64,000 nucleotides of DNA. Origin: DASWED01 sp036394995 (GTDB lineage: Bacteria > Actinomycetota > UBA4738 > JACQTL01). The stretch is taken from contig DASWED010000105.1 of the NCBI GenBank assembly GCA_036394995.1, positions 59,612 through 123,611 of the forward strand. Reading direction: 5' to 3'. Positions 34,894 to 42,825 of this stretch are shown in pieces. How positions within the stretch are numbered: the stretch's first letter is position 1; the number at the start of each line of letters is the position of its first letter. Made by a program: the position numbers and the translations under genes. The notes beneath the pieces are model-generated. The model was not told the origin of the DNA and ran no database searches. It saw nothing but the letters and a program-made list of their open reading frames with translations.

Positions 34894-35820
34894 GTGCTCC
34901 CTCCGCGTCCGTGGCCGGCCCTGGTGGGGCCCACGGCATCCGGCAAGACCGAGGCCGCCCTGGCCGTGGCCGGGCGCCTGGGGGCCGAGGTGCTCTCGGT
35001 GGACTCCATGCTGGTGTACCGGGGCATGGACGTGGGCACCGCCAAGCCCACCCCCGGCGAACGGGCCCACGTCCCGCACCACCTGGTGGACGTGGCGCGG
35101 CCGGGTGAGGCCTTCTCCGTGTCGCGGTTCCAGGTCCTGGCCGTCGAGGCGCTGGAGGGGATCGCCTCGCGAGGGAGCACGCCGCTCGTGGTGGGGGGGT
35201 CGGGCCTGTACTTCCGCGCGGTGGTGGACGGCCTGACGTTCCCGGGGACCGATCCCGACATCCGCGGCGAGCTCGAGCGCGAGGCTCGCGTGGTGGGCCC
35301 CGCCGGGCTGTACGCCCGCCTGGTGGCCAGCGACCCCGGCGCGGCGGCCAAGATCGAGCCCGCGAACGTCCGGCGGACGGTCCGGGCCCTGGAGGTGGCC
35401 GCCGTGACCGGCCGGCCGTTCTCCTCGTACGCCCGGGACTGGGAGCGGTACCCGCCGGAGGCGGTTCGCGCGGCCGGGGTGGAGCTGGAGCCGGCCGACC
35501 TGGCCCGCCGCATCGAGGCACGGGTCCGGACCATGGTCGACGGCGGGTTCCTGGACGAGGTCCGGGCTCTGCTGGACGATGGGGCGGGTCCATCCCTCAC
35601 CTCGGGCCAGGCCATCGGGTACGCTGAGATCATCGAGCATCTGGCCGGCCGGACGACCCTGGACCAGGCCCTGGCCCGGACCGTGAAGCGGACCCGGGCC
35701 CTGGCCCGGCGACAGATGGGGTGGTTCCGGCGGGACCCCCGCATCCGCTGGTTCCGGGCCGGCCCGGACGGAGCGGGCGCGATCACCGACGAGCTGACGG
35801 AGTACCTGCAGGGTGGCTGA
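34894..35820 (+). CDS. miaA: tRNA dimethylallyltransferase (MiaA)
   Basis: Prenylates A37 of tRNA with DMAPP, preparing the MiaB substrate. The 308-aa protein shows the P-loop GPTASGKTEAAL near the start, the DSMLVYRGMDVGTAKP block, VVGGSGLYFRAV and the C-terminal IGYAEII and RRQMGWFRRD elements. The GTG at 34894 is 11 bp after miaB, and its stop overlaps dapF by 8 nt, so miaB-miaA-dapF-dapL form one operon. Confidence 0.95.
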   Translation: MLPPRPWPALVGPTASGKTEAALAVAGRLGAEVLSVDSMLVYRGMDVGTAKPTPGERAHVPHHLVDVARPGEAFSVSRFQVLAVEALEGIASRGSTPLVVGGSGLYFRAVVDGLTFPGTDPDIRGELEREARVVGPAGLYARLVASDPGAAAKIEPANVRRTVRALEVAAVTGRPFSSYARDWERYPPEAVRAAGVELEPADLARRIEARVRTMVDGGFLDEVRALLDDGAGPSLTSGQAIGYAEIIEHLAGRTTLDQALARTVKRTRALARRQMGWFRRDPRIRWFRAGPDGAGAITDELTEYLQGG

Positions 35821-36718
35821 GCTGCGGTTCGAGAAGTGGCACGGCACGGGGAACGACTTCGTCATGCTCGAGGACTGGCGGGGAGAGATCGAGCTGACCC
35901 CCGCCCTCGTGGCGGCCCTGTGCGACCGGCACTTCGGGGTGGGGGCCGACGGACTGATCCGGGTGGCCGGGCCCGAGATGGCCGCCCGCGAGGGCCTCGA
36001 CGCCTCCGGAACCGACGTGTTCATGGACTACCGAAACGCCGACGGCTCGGTGGCCGAGATGTGCGGGAACGGCGTGCGCTGCCTGGCCACCATGGCCCGC
36101 GAACGGGGGCTGGTGTCGACGACGGAGCTGTCGGTGGCCACCCGGGGCGGGACCAAGCACGTGTGGCTCCACCTCGACGACGCCACCGGGAGGGTCCGGG
36201 AGGTCACGGTGGACATGGGGCCGCCGGCGTTCGCGCGGGGCGACATCCCCATGGCGGGCCCGGCAGACGGCACGTTCCTGGCCGAGCCGTTCGAGCACGG
36301 GGGGGTCTCGTACAAGGCGTCGGCCGTATCGATGGGGAATCCCCACCTGGTGCTGTTCGTGGAGGAGGACCCCGAGCAGGTGGACGTCCACCGGATCGGC
36401 CCCCAGATCGAGCACGACCCGCGCTTCCCCCGGAAGACGAACGTGGAGTTCGTGGCGCCGGCCGCGGACGGGATCAAGCTCCGGGTGTGGGAGCGGGGGG
36501 TGGGCGAGACCATGGCCTGCGGCACCGGCGCGTGCGCGTCGCTGGTGGCGGCGAACCTGGCGGGCCTGACCGCCCGCACCGCGGCCATCCACTTCCCCGG
36601 CGGGACGCTGCACGGGGAGTGGACCGAGGGCGGCACGGTGCTCCTGACCGGCCCGGCCGTGAAGTCGTTCGAGGGCACCGTCGAGACGGAGTCCCTGGTC
36701 CAGAGAGGGTCGAGATGA
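35813..36718 (+). CDS. dapF: Diaminopimelate epimerase
   Basis: Converts LL-DAP to meso-DAP for peptidoglycan and lysine. The 301-aa protein has both catalytic cysteines in their family motifs: EMCGNGVRCLA and the later MACGTGACASL, plus the N-terminal KWHGTGNDFV. It overlaps miaA upstream and dapL downstream (ATGA), so the enzyme that forms LL-DAP and the one that epimerises it are made together. Confidence 0.97.
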   Translation: MAELRFEKWHGTGNDFVMLEDWRGEIELTPALVAALCDRHFGVGADGLIRVAGPEMAAREGLDASGTDVFMDYRNADGSVAEMCGNGVRCLATMARERGLVSTTELSVATRGGTKHVWLHLDDATGRVREVTVDMGPPAFARGDIPMAGPADGTFLAEPFEHGGVSYKASAVSMGNPHLVLFVEEDPEQVDVHRIGPQIEHDPRFPRKTNVEFVAPAADGIKLRVWERGVGETMACGTGACASLVAANLAGLTARTAAIHFPGGTLHGEWTEGGTVLLTGPAVKSFEGTVETESLVQRGSR

Positions 36719-37875
36719 GGGTGGCCCGGCGGGTGGCGTCGCTGCCGCCCTACCTGTTCGCGGAGCTCGACCGGAAGATCGCGGAGCGGCGGGCCCGGGG
36801 CGAGGACATCATCTCGCTCGGGGTGGGCGATCCCGACCGGCCCACCCCCGCCCACGTGGTGGAGGCGGCCCGGGAGGCCGTGGCCGACCCCGCGACTCAC
36901 CGGTACCCCTCGTACTACGGCATGCCCGAGCTCCGCCGGGCCGTCGCCACCTGGTTCGAGGGCCGGTTCGGCGTCTCGCTCGATCCGGACACCGAGGTCC
37001 TCCCGCTGATCGGCTCGAAGGAGGGTCTGGCCCATCTGGCGTTCGCGTACCTCGACCCCGGCGACCAGGCCATCGTGCCCGACCCCGGCTACCCGGTGTA
37101 CGGCATCGCCACCGGGCTGGCGGGGGCCGAGGCGCTGCCGCTGCCGCTGCCGGCCGAGCGGGGGTTCCTCCCGGACTGGGACGCCGCCCGGGCGGTGACC
37201 GGGCGGACCAGGCTCCTGTGGCTGAACTTCCCGACGAACCCCACCGCCGCGGTCGCGACCGAGGAGGACCTGGGCCGGGCCGTCGCGTTCGCCGCGGAGC
37301 ACGACCTGCTCCTGGCCCACGACGCCGCGTACAGCGAGATCACGTTCGACGGCTACGTGGCGCCGTCGGTGCTCCAGGTCCCCGGGGCCCGCGACGTGGC
37401 CATCGAGTTCCACTCCCTGTCCAAGGGCTACAACATGACCGGGTGGCGGATCGGGTTCGCCGTGGGCGCGGCCGAGGCCGTGAAGGCCCTGGCCACGCTG
37501 AAGACGAATCTGGACTCCGGGATCTTCGACGCCGTGCAGCGGGCCGCGATCGCCGCCCTGGAGGGGCCCCAGGACCACGTGGCCGCCATGCGGGACCTGT
37601 ATCGGAAGCGCCGCGATCTGGTCGTGGGCACCCTGAACCGTCTGGGATGGGACCTGGAGCCCCCCCTGGGGTCGATCTACGTGTGGCTGCCCACCCCGAA
37701 CGGGGAGACCTCGGCGGAGTTCGCCGACCTCCTGCTGGACCGGGCCGGCGTGGTGGTGGCCCCCGGTTTGGGCTACGGATCGGGAGGCGAGGGGTACGTC
37801 CGGATCTCGCTCACCGTCGCCGACGACCGCCTGGCCGAGGCCATGGACCGCGTCGCGGAGGCCGTCGGCCGCTGA
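36715..37875 (+). CDS. dapL: LL-diaminopimelate aminotransferase (DapL type)
   Basis: A PLP-dependent class I aminotransferase of 386 aa. The start RVASLPPYLFAELDRKIAE, DIISLGVGDPDRPTP, HRYPSYYGMPELRRA, LNFPTNPTAA and the Schiff-base Lys in HSLSKGYNMTGWRIGF are typical of DapL/MJ1391-like enzymes, which turn tetrahydrodipicolinate plus glutamate directly into LL-DAP. Direct coupling to dapF supports this over a generic aspartate aminotransferase. With DapA and DapB also in the window, it completes the aminotransferase variant of the pathway. Confidence 0.88.
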   Translation: MRVARRVASLPPYLFAELDRKIAERRARGEDIISLGVGDPDRPTPAHVVEAAREAVADPATHRYPSYYGMPELRRAVATWFEGRFGVSLDPDTEVLPLIGSKEGLAHLAFAYLDPGDQAIVPDPGYPVYGIATGLAGAEALPLPLPAERGFLPDWDAARAVTGRTRLLWLNFPTNPTAAVATEEDLGRAVAFAAEHDLLLAHDAAYSEITFDGYVAPSVLQVPGARDVAIEFHSLSKGYNMTGWRIGFAVGAAEAVKALATLKTNLDSGIFDAVQRAAIAALEGPQDHVAAMRDLYRKRRDLVVGTLNRLGWDLEPPLGSIYVWLPTPNGETSAEFADLLLDRAGVVVAPGLGYGSGGEGYVRISLTVADDRLAEAMDRVAEAVGR

Positions 37876-38038
37876 TGCCGCGGACGGCCCCGGTTTTGTC
37901 GGAAACTTCCGTTTCGCCTCCGCGAGGGGGGGAAATACAGTCCCCGAAGAGACGTCGGACCCAACTCCGGGGAAAGGGGCGCTTCCCGGGAAGATCTCCG
38001 GCGTCTCTTTCTATGTCCCCCGGTCCGACCCCACGCCC

Positions 38039-39403
38039 ATGACCGATCGCGGACGAACGCCGAGCCGCAAACCGGCAGATGGGGGGCGCGGCCGCACCGC
38101 CCGGGCCGTGTCCGAGTCGCCGCTCTCCGCCACCTGGCGCCCGCGCGTCCGGGAGCGGGCCGTGCTGGTGGGGGTGGGCCCGGGCGTCTCCGAGGGCGAT
38201 CTGGACGAGCTGGCCGCGCTGGCCGACTCGGCCGGCGCCGAACCGGTGGCCCGCGTGGTCCAGAGCCGCTCGGACCCCGACCCGGCCATGTTCGTGGGGA
38301 AGGGGAAGCTCTCCCAGATCCACGACGCCGTGCACCGGCTGTCCGCCGAGGCAGTGATCTTCGACGACGAGCTGTCCCCCGGACAGCTCCGGAACCTGGA
38401 GGAACGGCTGGGGGCCAAGGTCATCGACCGGACCGCGCTGATCCTCGACATCTTCGCGCTGCACGCCCGGTCCCGGGAGGGCAAGGCCCAGGTGGAGCTG
38501 GCCCAGCTGAACTACCTGCTCCCGCGCCTGCGGGGATGGGGCGAGGCCATGTCGCGCCTGGGCGGCGGGATCGGAACACGGGGCCCCGGCGAGACCAAGC
38601 TCGAAGTCGACCGCCAGCACATCCGGCGTCGGATCGCCAAGCTTCGCCGGGACATCCAGCACCTGTCCCGGACACGGCAGACCAAGCGGTCGCGGCGGGA
38701 GTCGAGCGGCATCCCCCAGGTGGCCATCGCCGGCTACACGAACGCGGGCAAGTCCACGCTGATGAATGCGCTGACGGAGGCCGGCGTGCTGGTGGCGGAC
38801 CAGCTGTTCGCCACGCTCGACCCCACCACCCGCCGGCTGTCGCTCCCCGGCGGGCGTGAGGTGACGGTCTCGGACACCGTGGGGTTCGTGGGCAAGCTCC
38901 CCCACGACCTGGTGGAGGCGTTCCGATCCACGCTGGAGGAGGTCGCGCTGGCCTCGCTCGTGCTGCACGTCGCCGACGCGTCCGCCGCGGGGCTGGACCG
39001 GCAGATCGGGGCAGTCCGGGACGTCCTGGCCGAGATCGGGGCCGGCGACCTCCCCGAGGTCCTGGCCCTGAACAAGGCCGACCTGCTGGACGAACCGTCC
39101 CGCCGGGCCGCCCGCGGCCGCTACCCGGGGGGCGTGCTGGTCTCGGGACTGACCGGCGAGGGCGTCGAGGAGGTGCTGGAGGCCGTGGCCGGGGCGGTGC
39201 CGAAGCCACCGGTGGAGGTGACGCTGATGGTGCCGTTCGGCCGGGAGGACGTCACCGCCAGGCTGTACCGGGAGGCCGAGGTCCTGTCGACCGAGGAGGC
39301 CGATGGAGGGACCGTGGTCCGGGCCCGGATGGGGGAGCGGGAGCTCGCGATGGTCCGAGAGTTCGTGTCCCGGCCGGTCCGGCGCAGGGTGGAGGCGAGG
39401 TGA
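38039..39403 (+). CDS. hflX: Ribosome-associated GTPase HflX
   Basis: Rescues or splits stalled ribosomes. The 454-aa protein has the N-terminal HflX domain (MFVGKGKLSQIHD, VIFDDELSPGQLRNLE, DRTALILDIFALHARSREGK), a Gly-rich stretch (GGGIGTRGPGETKLEVDR), and a G domain with GYTNAGKST (G1), DTVGFVG (G3) and NKAD (G4). The ATG at 38039 is near the end of a 163-bp gap after dapL. It is often found near miaA in bacteria (miaA-hfq-hflX in E. coli). Confidence 0.95.
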   Translation: MTDRGRTPSRKPADGGRGRTARAVSESPLSATWRPRVRERAVLVGVGPGVSEGDLDELAALADSAGAEPVARVVQSRSDPDPAMFVGKGKLSQIHDAVHRLSAEAVIFDDELSPGQLRNLEERLGAKVIDRTALILDIFALHARSREGKAQVELAQLNYLLPRLRGWGEAMSRLGGGIGTRGPGETKLEVDRQHIRRRIAKLRRDIQHLSRTRQTKRSRRESSGIPQVAIAGYTNAGKSTLMNALTEAGVLVADQLFATLDPTTRRLSLPGGREVTVSDTVGFVGKLPHDLVEAFRSTLEEVALASLVLHVADASAAGLDRQIGAVRDVLAEIGAGDLPEVLALNKADLLDEPSRRAARGRYPGGVLVSGLTGEGVEEVLEAVAGAVPKPPVEVTLMVPFGREDVTARLYREAEVLSTEEADGGTVVRARMGERELAMVREFVSRPVRRRVEAR

Positions 39404-40158
39404 CCCTCCGGCTCGACGTCGCGCTCAACACGGAGGAGCTCCGGCACCTCGCGGGGACGGACCCGCGGTGGTGGTTCACGCAGGTCCGGTTCGCCAACGG
39501 GGAGAGCCCGCGCCACCCCAGCTTCTCCGCGCTGGAGGCCAACAACGAGTTCAAGCGGGAGCTGGTGCTGGACTGGCTGGAGCGGGTGTCACCGGGGGCG
39601 AGCGTCCTCGACACGTTCTGTGCGAACGGCGCGTTCTCGTTCGAGGCGGCGCGCCTGGGGGCGTCGCGGGTGCTCGGGGTGGACTTCGACCCGCCCCGGA
39701 TCGAGTGCGCGGAGATGGTCGCGGGGATCCTGTCCGGGCACGGCTGGCAGGTGGTGCCGGAGTTCCGGTCCGGGAACGTGTACGAGCTGGCGGAGTCGAC
39801 CGGTGGGCAGCGGTTCGACGTGACGATGTGCCTGGGGGGCCTGTACCACGTGGCCGACCCCGTGCAGGTGCTGCGGCGGCTCCGGGAGGCCACGGCGGAT
39901 GGCGGGCACCTCGTGTTGCAGACCTCCCGCATGGCCTGGCTCCCCGGCCAGTGGGCCCGGTTCATGGTCCGGGCCGAGGACCGCCGGGGCAGGGGGCTGT
40001 CGAGCCACAAGGAGGGTGAGGGGGTGTGGCAGCTCACGCCCGGAGCCGCGCTGGCCATGCTCCGGGTGGCCGGATTCGAGGTCCTGGAGTCGAGGAAGCC
40101 GCCGGTGGGCAAGAAGAGGAAATTCCGCTGGTTCGCAGCGTTGGCCCGCGCGGTATGA
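39400..40158 (+). CDS. SAM-dependent methyltransferase (CmoB/DUF1698-like)
   Basis: A 252-aa class I methyltransferase. Motif I is VLDTFCANGAFSFEAARLGA, followed by GVDFDPPRIE, and YHVADPVQVLRRLREATADGG marks motifs IV-V. The N-terminal WWFTQVRFANGE ... HPSFSALEANNEFKRE segment and the YHVxDP motif resemble tRNA uridine wobble methyltransferase-like proteins (CmoB family), but the tRNA role is not proven. The GTG overlaps the hflX stop. Confidence 0.8.
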   Translation: MTLRLDVALNTEELRHLAGTDPRWWFTQVRFANGESPRHPSFSALEANNEFKRELVLDWLERVSPGASVLDTFCANGAFSFEAARLGASRVLGVDFDPPRIECAEMVAGILSGHGWQVVPEFRSGNVYELAESTGGQRFDVTMCLGGLYHVADPVQVLRRLREATADGGHLVLQTSRMAWLPGQWARFMVRAEDRRGRGLSSHKEGEGVWQLTPGAALAMLRVAGFEVLESRKPPVGKKRKFRWFAALARAV

Positions 40159-40225
40159 GACTCTGGAACACCCCGTTCCGGCCTCGTTCGACGGCCGGAG
40201 CGACGAGGAGAACGGTGACCGGGAG

Positions 40226-41617
40226 ATGGCGGTGAGCGAGGAACCGGATCGACGGGGAGGGGCCGAGAGCCCCGAGCCGGTCGACGATGTCGTGGACCTC
40301 GGCGCGCCGTGGCCGGACGTGGAGCCGGATCCGCCCGCCGGGCCCCGCCGGATCGACTCCCGCCGGGCGGAACGGCACTCGGGGTCCGGACGACGTGGCG
40401 GCGGGGCCGCCAAGGAGCCGCAGGAGCCCGGGGACGCACGGGAGGTCCCGAGGCCCCAGGTGGCGAGGGGCGCCGCGAGCCAGCCGGAGGCCGGTCGGGC
40501 CCGTCCGGACGACGAACACGCCGACCGCGGCGACGAGGAGCCCGCCCAGGCCACCCCCAGCAGGCGGGAGACCGCGCGCCGGCCGTCGGGCCGGGAACGT
40601 TTCGGTGCTCAGGCCCTCCAGACCGGCGGGGGCAAGAACCTCTCCCAGTCGGTCGCCGAGTACATGGCCAAGCATGGCTACCGCGTGGCCCGGGACGTCA
40701 CGCTCCGGGGCCGGTCCGGCGCCCAGCACATCCTGGACGTGCTGGGCGAGAAGAGCGACGAGGTCACCTCGTTCAGGGTCATGGTGCACTGCCGGGACTG
40801 GGACCGTGCGGTCGACCGCGACACCGTGGCGGGCGTGCACCTCACGGGATCGGATCTCGGGATGAGCCGCTCCATCGTGCTCGGAGCCCGGGGGTGGGCG
40901 GCGGGGGCGGAGGCCGCGGCCCGGCGCCTCGGGGTGGAGCTGTGGGGCCCGGTCGAGATCGAGGGCCGGCTGGGCCGGCTGCCCGACCCGAAGACCGGAT
41001 CGGCCCTTGCCCCCATCAGGGGCCTCCGGGTGAACATCAGCGAGTCCGTCGCGGCCGACATCGTGAGCCGCCACCGGCGGGGCAAGCTCGGGGTGAACCG
41101 GGAGCAGATCGTGTGGCTCCGCCCATTCTGGCTGCCGTTCCTGCCGGTCAGGGTCCGCCACACCCGCGAGGAGAAGGACCGGTTCCGCCGCCCGGCCCCC
41201 CGGACCCGGGTCTACATCAACGTGTACGAGGCCCTGGGGGGATCGCTGTACGCGCAGTGGGACCGCGACCCCCAGAGCGTGAGCATCACGGAGGGGCGGG
41301 TCCGGCCCAAGGTGACCACGTACACGATCGTGGCGGAGATCGAGGAGGCGGCGAAGCGGCTGTCGGAGGCCCGGACGCCGCAGGCCTACGAACGGCACGA
41401 CCTGGCCCTGAACGAGCTCGGCATCCCCACCCCGGTGTCGTTCTTCGAGCTCACCGCGGAGGAGGAGCTGTACCTGCCCTTCTACCTGGCGCTGCTGAAG
41501 AACAAGACCGGGGAGCGGATCCTGGCGGTGGACGCCAGCCAGGCCGAGGTGTCCGAGGAGGTCGGGGTGGTGGTCATGAAGCACCTGGGCCACATCGTCG
41601 ACTCCGGCGGGGTCTGA
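40226..41617 (+). CDS. Mrr-fold-like protein with degenerate catalytic motif and a conserved C-terminal domain
   Basis: A 463-aa protein in three parts: a disordered Pro/Arg/Asp/Glu-rich N-terminus (to about residue 125), a segment resembling restriction-endonuclease Mrr domains (SQSVAEYMAKHGYRVARDV ... SGAQHILDVLGE ... FRVMVHCRDWDRAVDRDTV ... LGMSRSIVLGARGW), and a 250-residue C-terminal domain I cannot name (FWLPFLPVRVRHTREEKDRF, VTTYTIVAEIEEAAKRL). In active Mrr nucleases the core is D ... (Q/E)xK; here the second half reads HCR, so cleavage is doubtful. A GTG at 40232 is an alternative start better placed after GGGAG. A role in DNA binding or foreign-DNA sensing is speculative. Confidence 0.7.
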   Translation: MAVSEEPDRRGGAESPEPVDDVVDLGAPWPDVEPDPPAGPRRIDSRRAERHSGSGRRGGGAAKEPQEPGDAREVPRPQVARGAASQPEAGRARPDDEHADRGDEEPAQATPSRRETARRPSGRERFGAQALQTGGGKNLSQSVAEYMAKHGYRVARDVTLRGRSGAQHILDVLGEKSDEVTSFRVMVHCRDWDRAVDRDTVAGVHLTGSDLGMSRSIVLGARGWAAGAEAAARRLGVELWGPVEIEGRLGRLPDPKTGSALAPIRGLRVNISESVAADIVSRHRRGKLGVNREQIVWLRPFWLPFLPVRVRHTREEKDRFRRPAPRTRVYINVYEALGGSLYAQWDRDPQSVSITEGRVRPKVTTYTIVAEIEEAAKRLSEARTPQAYERHDLALNELGIPTPVSFFELTAEEELYLPFYLALLKNKTGERILAVDASQAEVSEEVGVVVMKHLGHIVDSGGV

Positions 41618-41641
41618 CGGCACTCCCGGAACGTCGTTCGT

Positions 41642-42256
41642 TCAGACGCGGTGCAGGACCGCGACCACCCGGCCCAGGACCCTGCCGCCCTCCGCCATCT
41701 CGAACGGCTCCATCGACGGGTTCTCCGGCACGAGGACGACCCGGCCACCCTCGCGGCGGAGCCGCTTGACGGTGGCCTCATCCTCCGCGGGGCCGGGCTG
41801 GATCACCGCGACGATGTCGCCGTCGTCGCAGTCGTCCTGGCGGCTGATCACCACGACGTCACCGTCGGCGATGCCGGCGTCGATCATGGAGTCACCGACG
41901 ACTCGCAGCGCGAACAGCTCGCCCCCGCCGGTGAACTCGTTCGGCACGCTGAGGTAGTCCTCGACGTCCTCCGCGGCCAGGGTGGGTGAGCCCGCCGCGA
42001 TCCGGCCGAGCAGCGGGATCGGGGTGCCGGAGGGCTCCCCGTCGCCGTGCGAGAGGCCGATGGCCCGAGGCTTCGTGGGGTCCTTGTGCAGGAATCCCTT
42101 GCGTTGGAGCTTCTCGAGCTGGCTGTGGACGCTCGACGACGACGTGAGCCCCACGGCCTCCCCGATCTCCCGGACCGTGGGCGGGTAGCCGCGCTCGCGG
42201 TTGGCCGAGCGGATGTACTCGAGGATCCGTCGCTGCCTGGCGGTGAGATCGTCCAT
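41642..42256 (-). CDS. lexA: SOS repressor LexA
   Basis: Represses SOS genes and self-cleaves when stimulated by RecA filaments; 204 aa. The N-terminal winged helix (LTARQRRILEYIRSANRERG, PTVREIGEAVGLTSSSSVHSQL) is followed by the Ala-Gly cleavage site in RIAAGSPTLA and the catalytic dyad Ser in VVGDSMIDAGI and Lys in EATVKRLRR. The ATG at 42256 has AGGAG 9 nt upstream. Its control region, shared with the divergent LysM gene, carries LexA boxes. Confidence 0.97.
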   Translation of the reverse strand: MDDLTARQRRILEYIRSANRERGYPPTVREIGEAVGLTSSSSVHSQLEKLQRKGFLHKDPTKPRAIGLSHGDGEPSGTPIPLLGRIAAGSPTLAAEDVEDYLSVPNEFTGGGELFALRVVGDSMIDAGIADGDVVVISRQDDCDDGDIVAVIQPGPAEDEATVKRLRREGGRVVLVPENPSMEPFEMAEGGRVLGRVVAVLHRV

Positions 42257-42302
42257 GTCGTGTCTCCTCCGCGGCGGAAGGTACCACGTGTCCCTCCCGG
42301 CA

Positions 42303-42318
42303 TCAAACATGTGTTCGA
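42303..42318. promoter_or_regulatory. LexA box 1 (lexA side)
   Basis: TCAAACATGTGTTCGA differs by one base from TCGAAC-N4-GTTCGA. It lies 47 bp upstream of the lexA start and is placed for lexA autorepression. Confidence 0.75.
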
Positions 42319-42325
42319 GAAATGC

Positions 42326-42353
42326 TTGACGCCGAACGCCTGTTCGGTAGACT
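42326..42353 (+). promoter_or_regulatory. Promoter of the LysM gene with LexA box 2 as its spacer
   Basis: TTGACG (42326-42331) and TAGACT (42348-42353) are 16 bp apart. The spacer is exactly the LexA box CCGAACGCCTGTTCGG (42332-42347). The -10 ends 6 nt before the ATG at 42360, so the mRNA should be leaderless. Confidence 0.8.
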
Positions 42354-42359
42354 GTGGCC

Positions 42360-42665
42360 ATGGCACGAACACGCGTTCGGTGGGGCAGGGTCGGGGTGCT
42401 GATGGCGTCCGCCGGTGTGGCGGTCACCCTGGCAGGCGGCGCAGCGAACGCGGGTGGGACCGAACCTCAGGACGCCGACCGTGCCCCCTCCAGAGTCTCG
42501 CACGCGTGGACGTACGTGGTCCGCCCGGGGGACACCCTGTGGGCCATCGCCGCCCGCCTGGCCGGCCCGGAGGGGGACCCGCGCCCCATGGTGGACGCGC
42601 TGTCCTCGGCGAACCGTCTCCGCGGGGTGCTGGTGCCCGGCCAGCGCCTCGTCGTCCCGGCCTGA
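42360..42665 (+). CDS. SOS-controlled LysM membrane protein, DivS/YneA/Rv2719c-like division inhibitor
   Basis: A 101-aa protein with an N-terminal hydrophobic anchor or signal (about residues 10-27, VGVLMASAGVAVTLAGGA) and one LysM domain (YVVRPGDTLWAIAARLAG ... GVLVPGQRLVVPA). In Mycobacterium (Rv2719c), Corynebacterium (divS) and Bacillus (yneA) a small LysM or membrane protein divergent from lexA blocks division during SOS. Position, size and architecture match here, and nrdR follows, as in Mycobacterium. Two LexA boxes control it, one in the promoter and one inside codons 3-7. The function is by analogy. Confidence 0.85.
   Translation: MARTRVRWGRVGVLMASAGVAVTLAGGAANAGGTEPQDADRAPSRVSHAWTYVVRPGDTLWAIAARLAGPEGDPRPMVDALSSANRLRGVLVPGQRLVVPA
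42366..42379. promoter_or_regulatory. LexA box 3 inside the LysM coding start
   Basis: CGAACACGCGTTCG, an exact CGAAC-N4-GTTCG match, overlaps codons 3-7 of the LysM gene, about 33 bp after box 2 (about three helical turns). It probably strengthens repression. Confidence 0.7.
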
Positions 42666-42737
42666 TGCGCGCGAGCCGTCCACCCACCTGACCTGCTGCC
42701 TGCTGATCTCGCCCTCTCTCCCCGAGCGCCCATATCC

Positions 42738-42766
42738 TTGACGGATCGGTGGTTGGCGGCTACCGT
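42738..42766 (+). promoter_or_regulatory. nrdR promoter
   Basis: TTGACG (42738-42743), a 17-bp spacer and TACCGT (42761-42766). The expected transcription start falls next to the first NrdR box (42774-42791). Confidence 0.6.
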
Positions 42767-42773
42767 CGGGTGA

Positions 42774-42822
42774 ACCACTACATGTTGTGGTCGAACGGAT
42801 TCTGACCACAAGGAGGAGGGTC
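42774..42822. promoter_or_regulatory. Paired NrdR boxes upstream of nrdR
   Basis: Box 1 is ACCACTACATGTTGTGGT (42774-42791), a near-perfect palindrome. A second, weaker copy begins ACCACAAG at 42805, 31 bp after the first (three helical turns), and overlaps the nrdR Shine-Dalgarno. The 31-32 bp spacing is characteristic of tandem NrdR sites, which implies autoregulation. Confidence 0.7.
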
Positions 42823-42825
42823 GGG

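Noticed and set aside
37876..38038. GGAAAC near 37892 as an ECF promoter for hflX
   Set aside because: The following CGTTT is only a few bases away, not 15-17 nt as in the sigma-gene promoter at 1110-1136.
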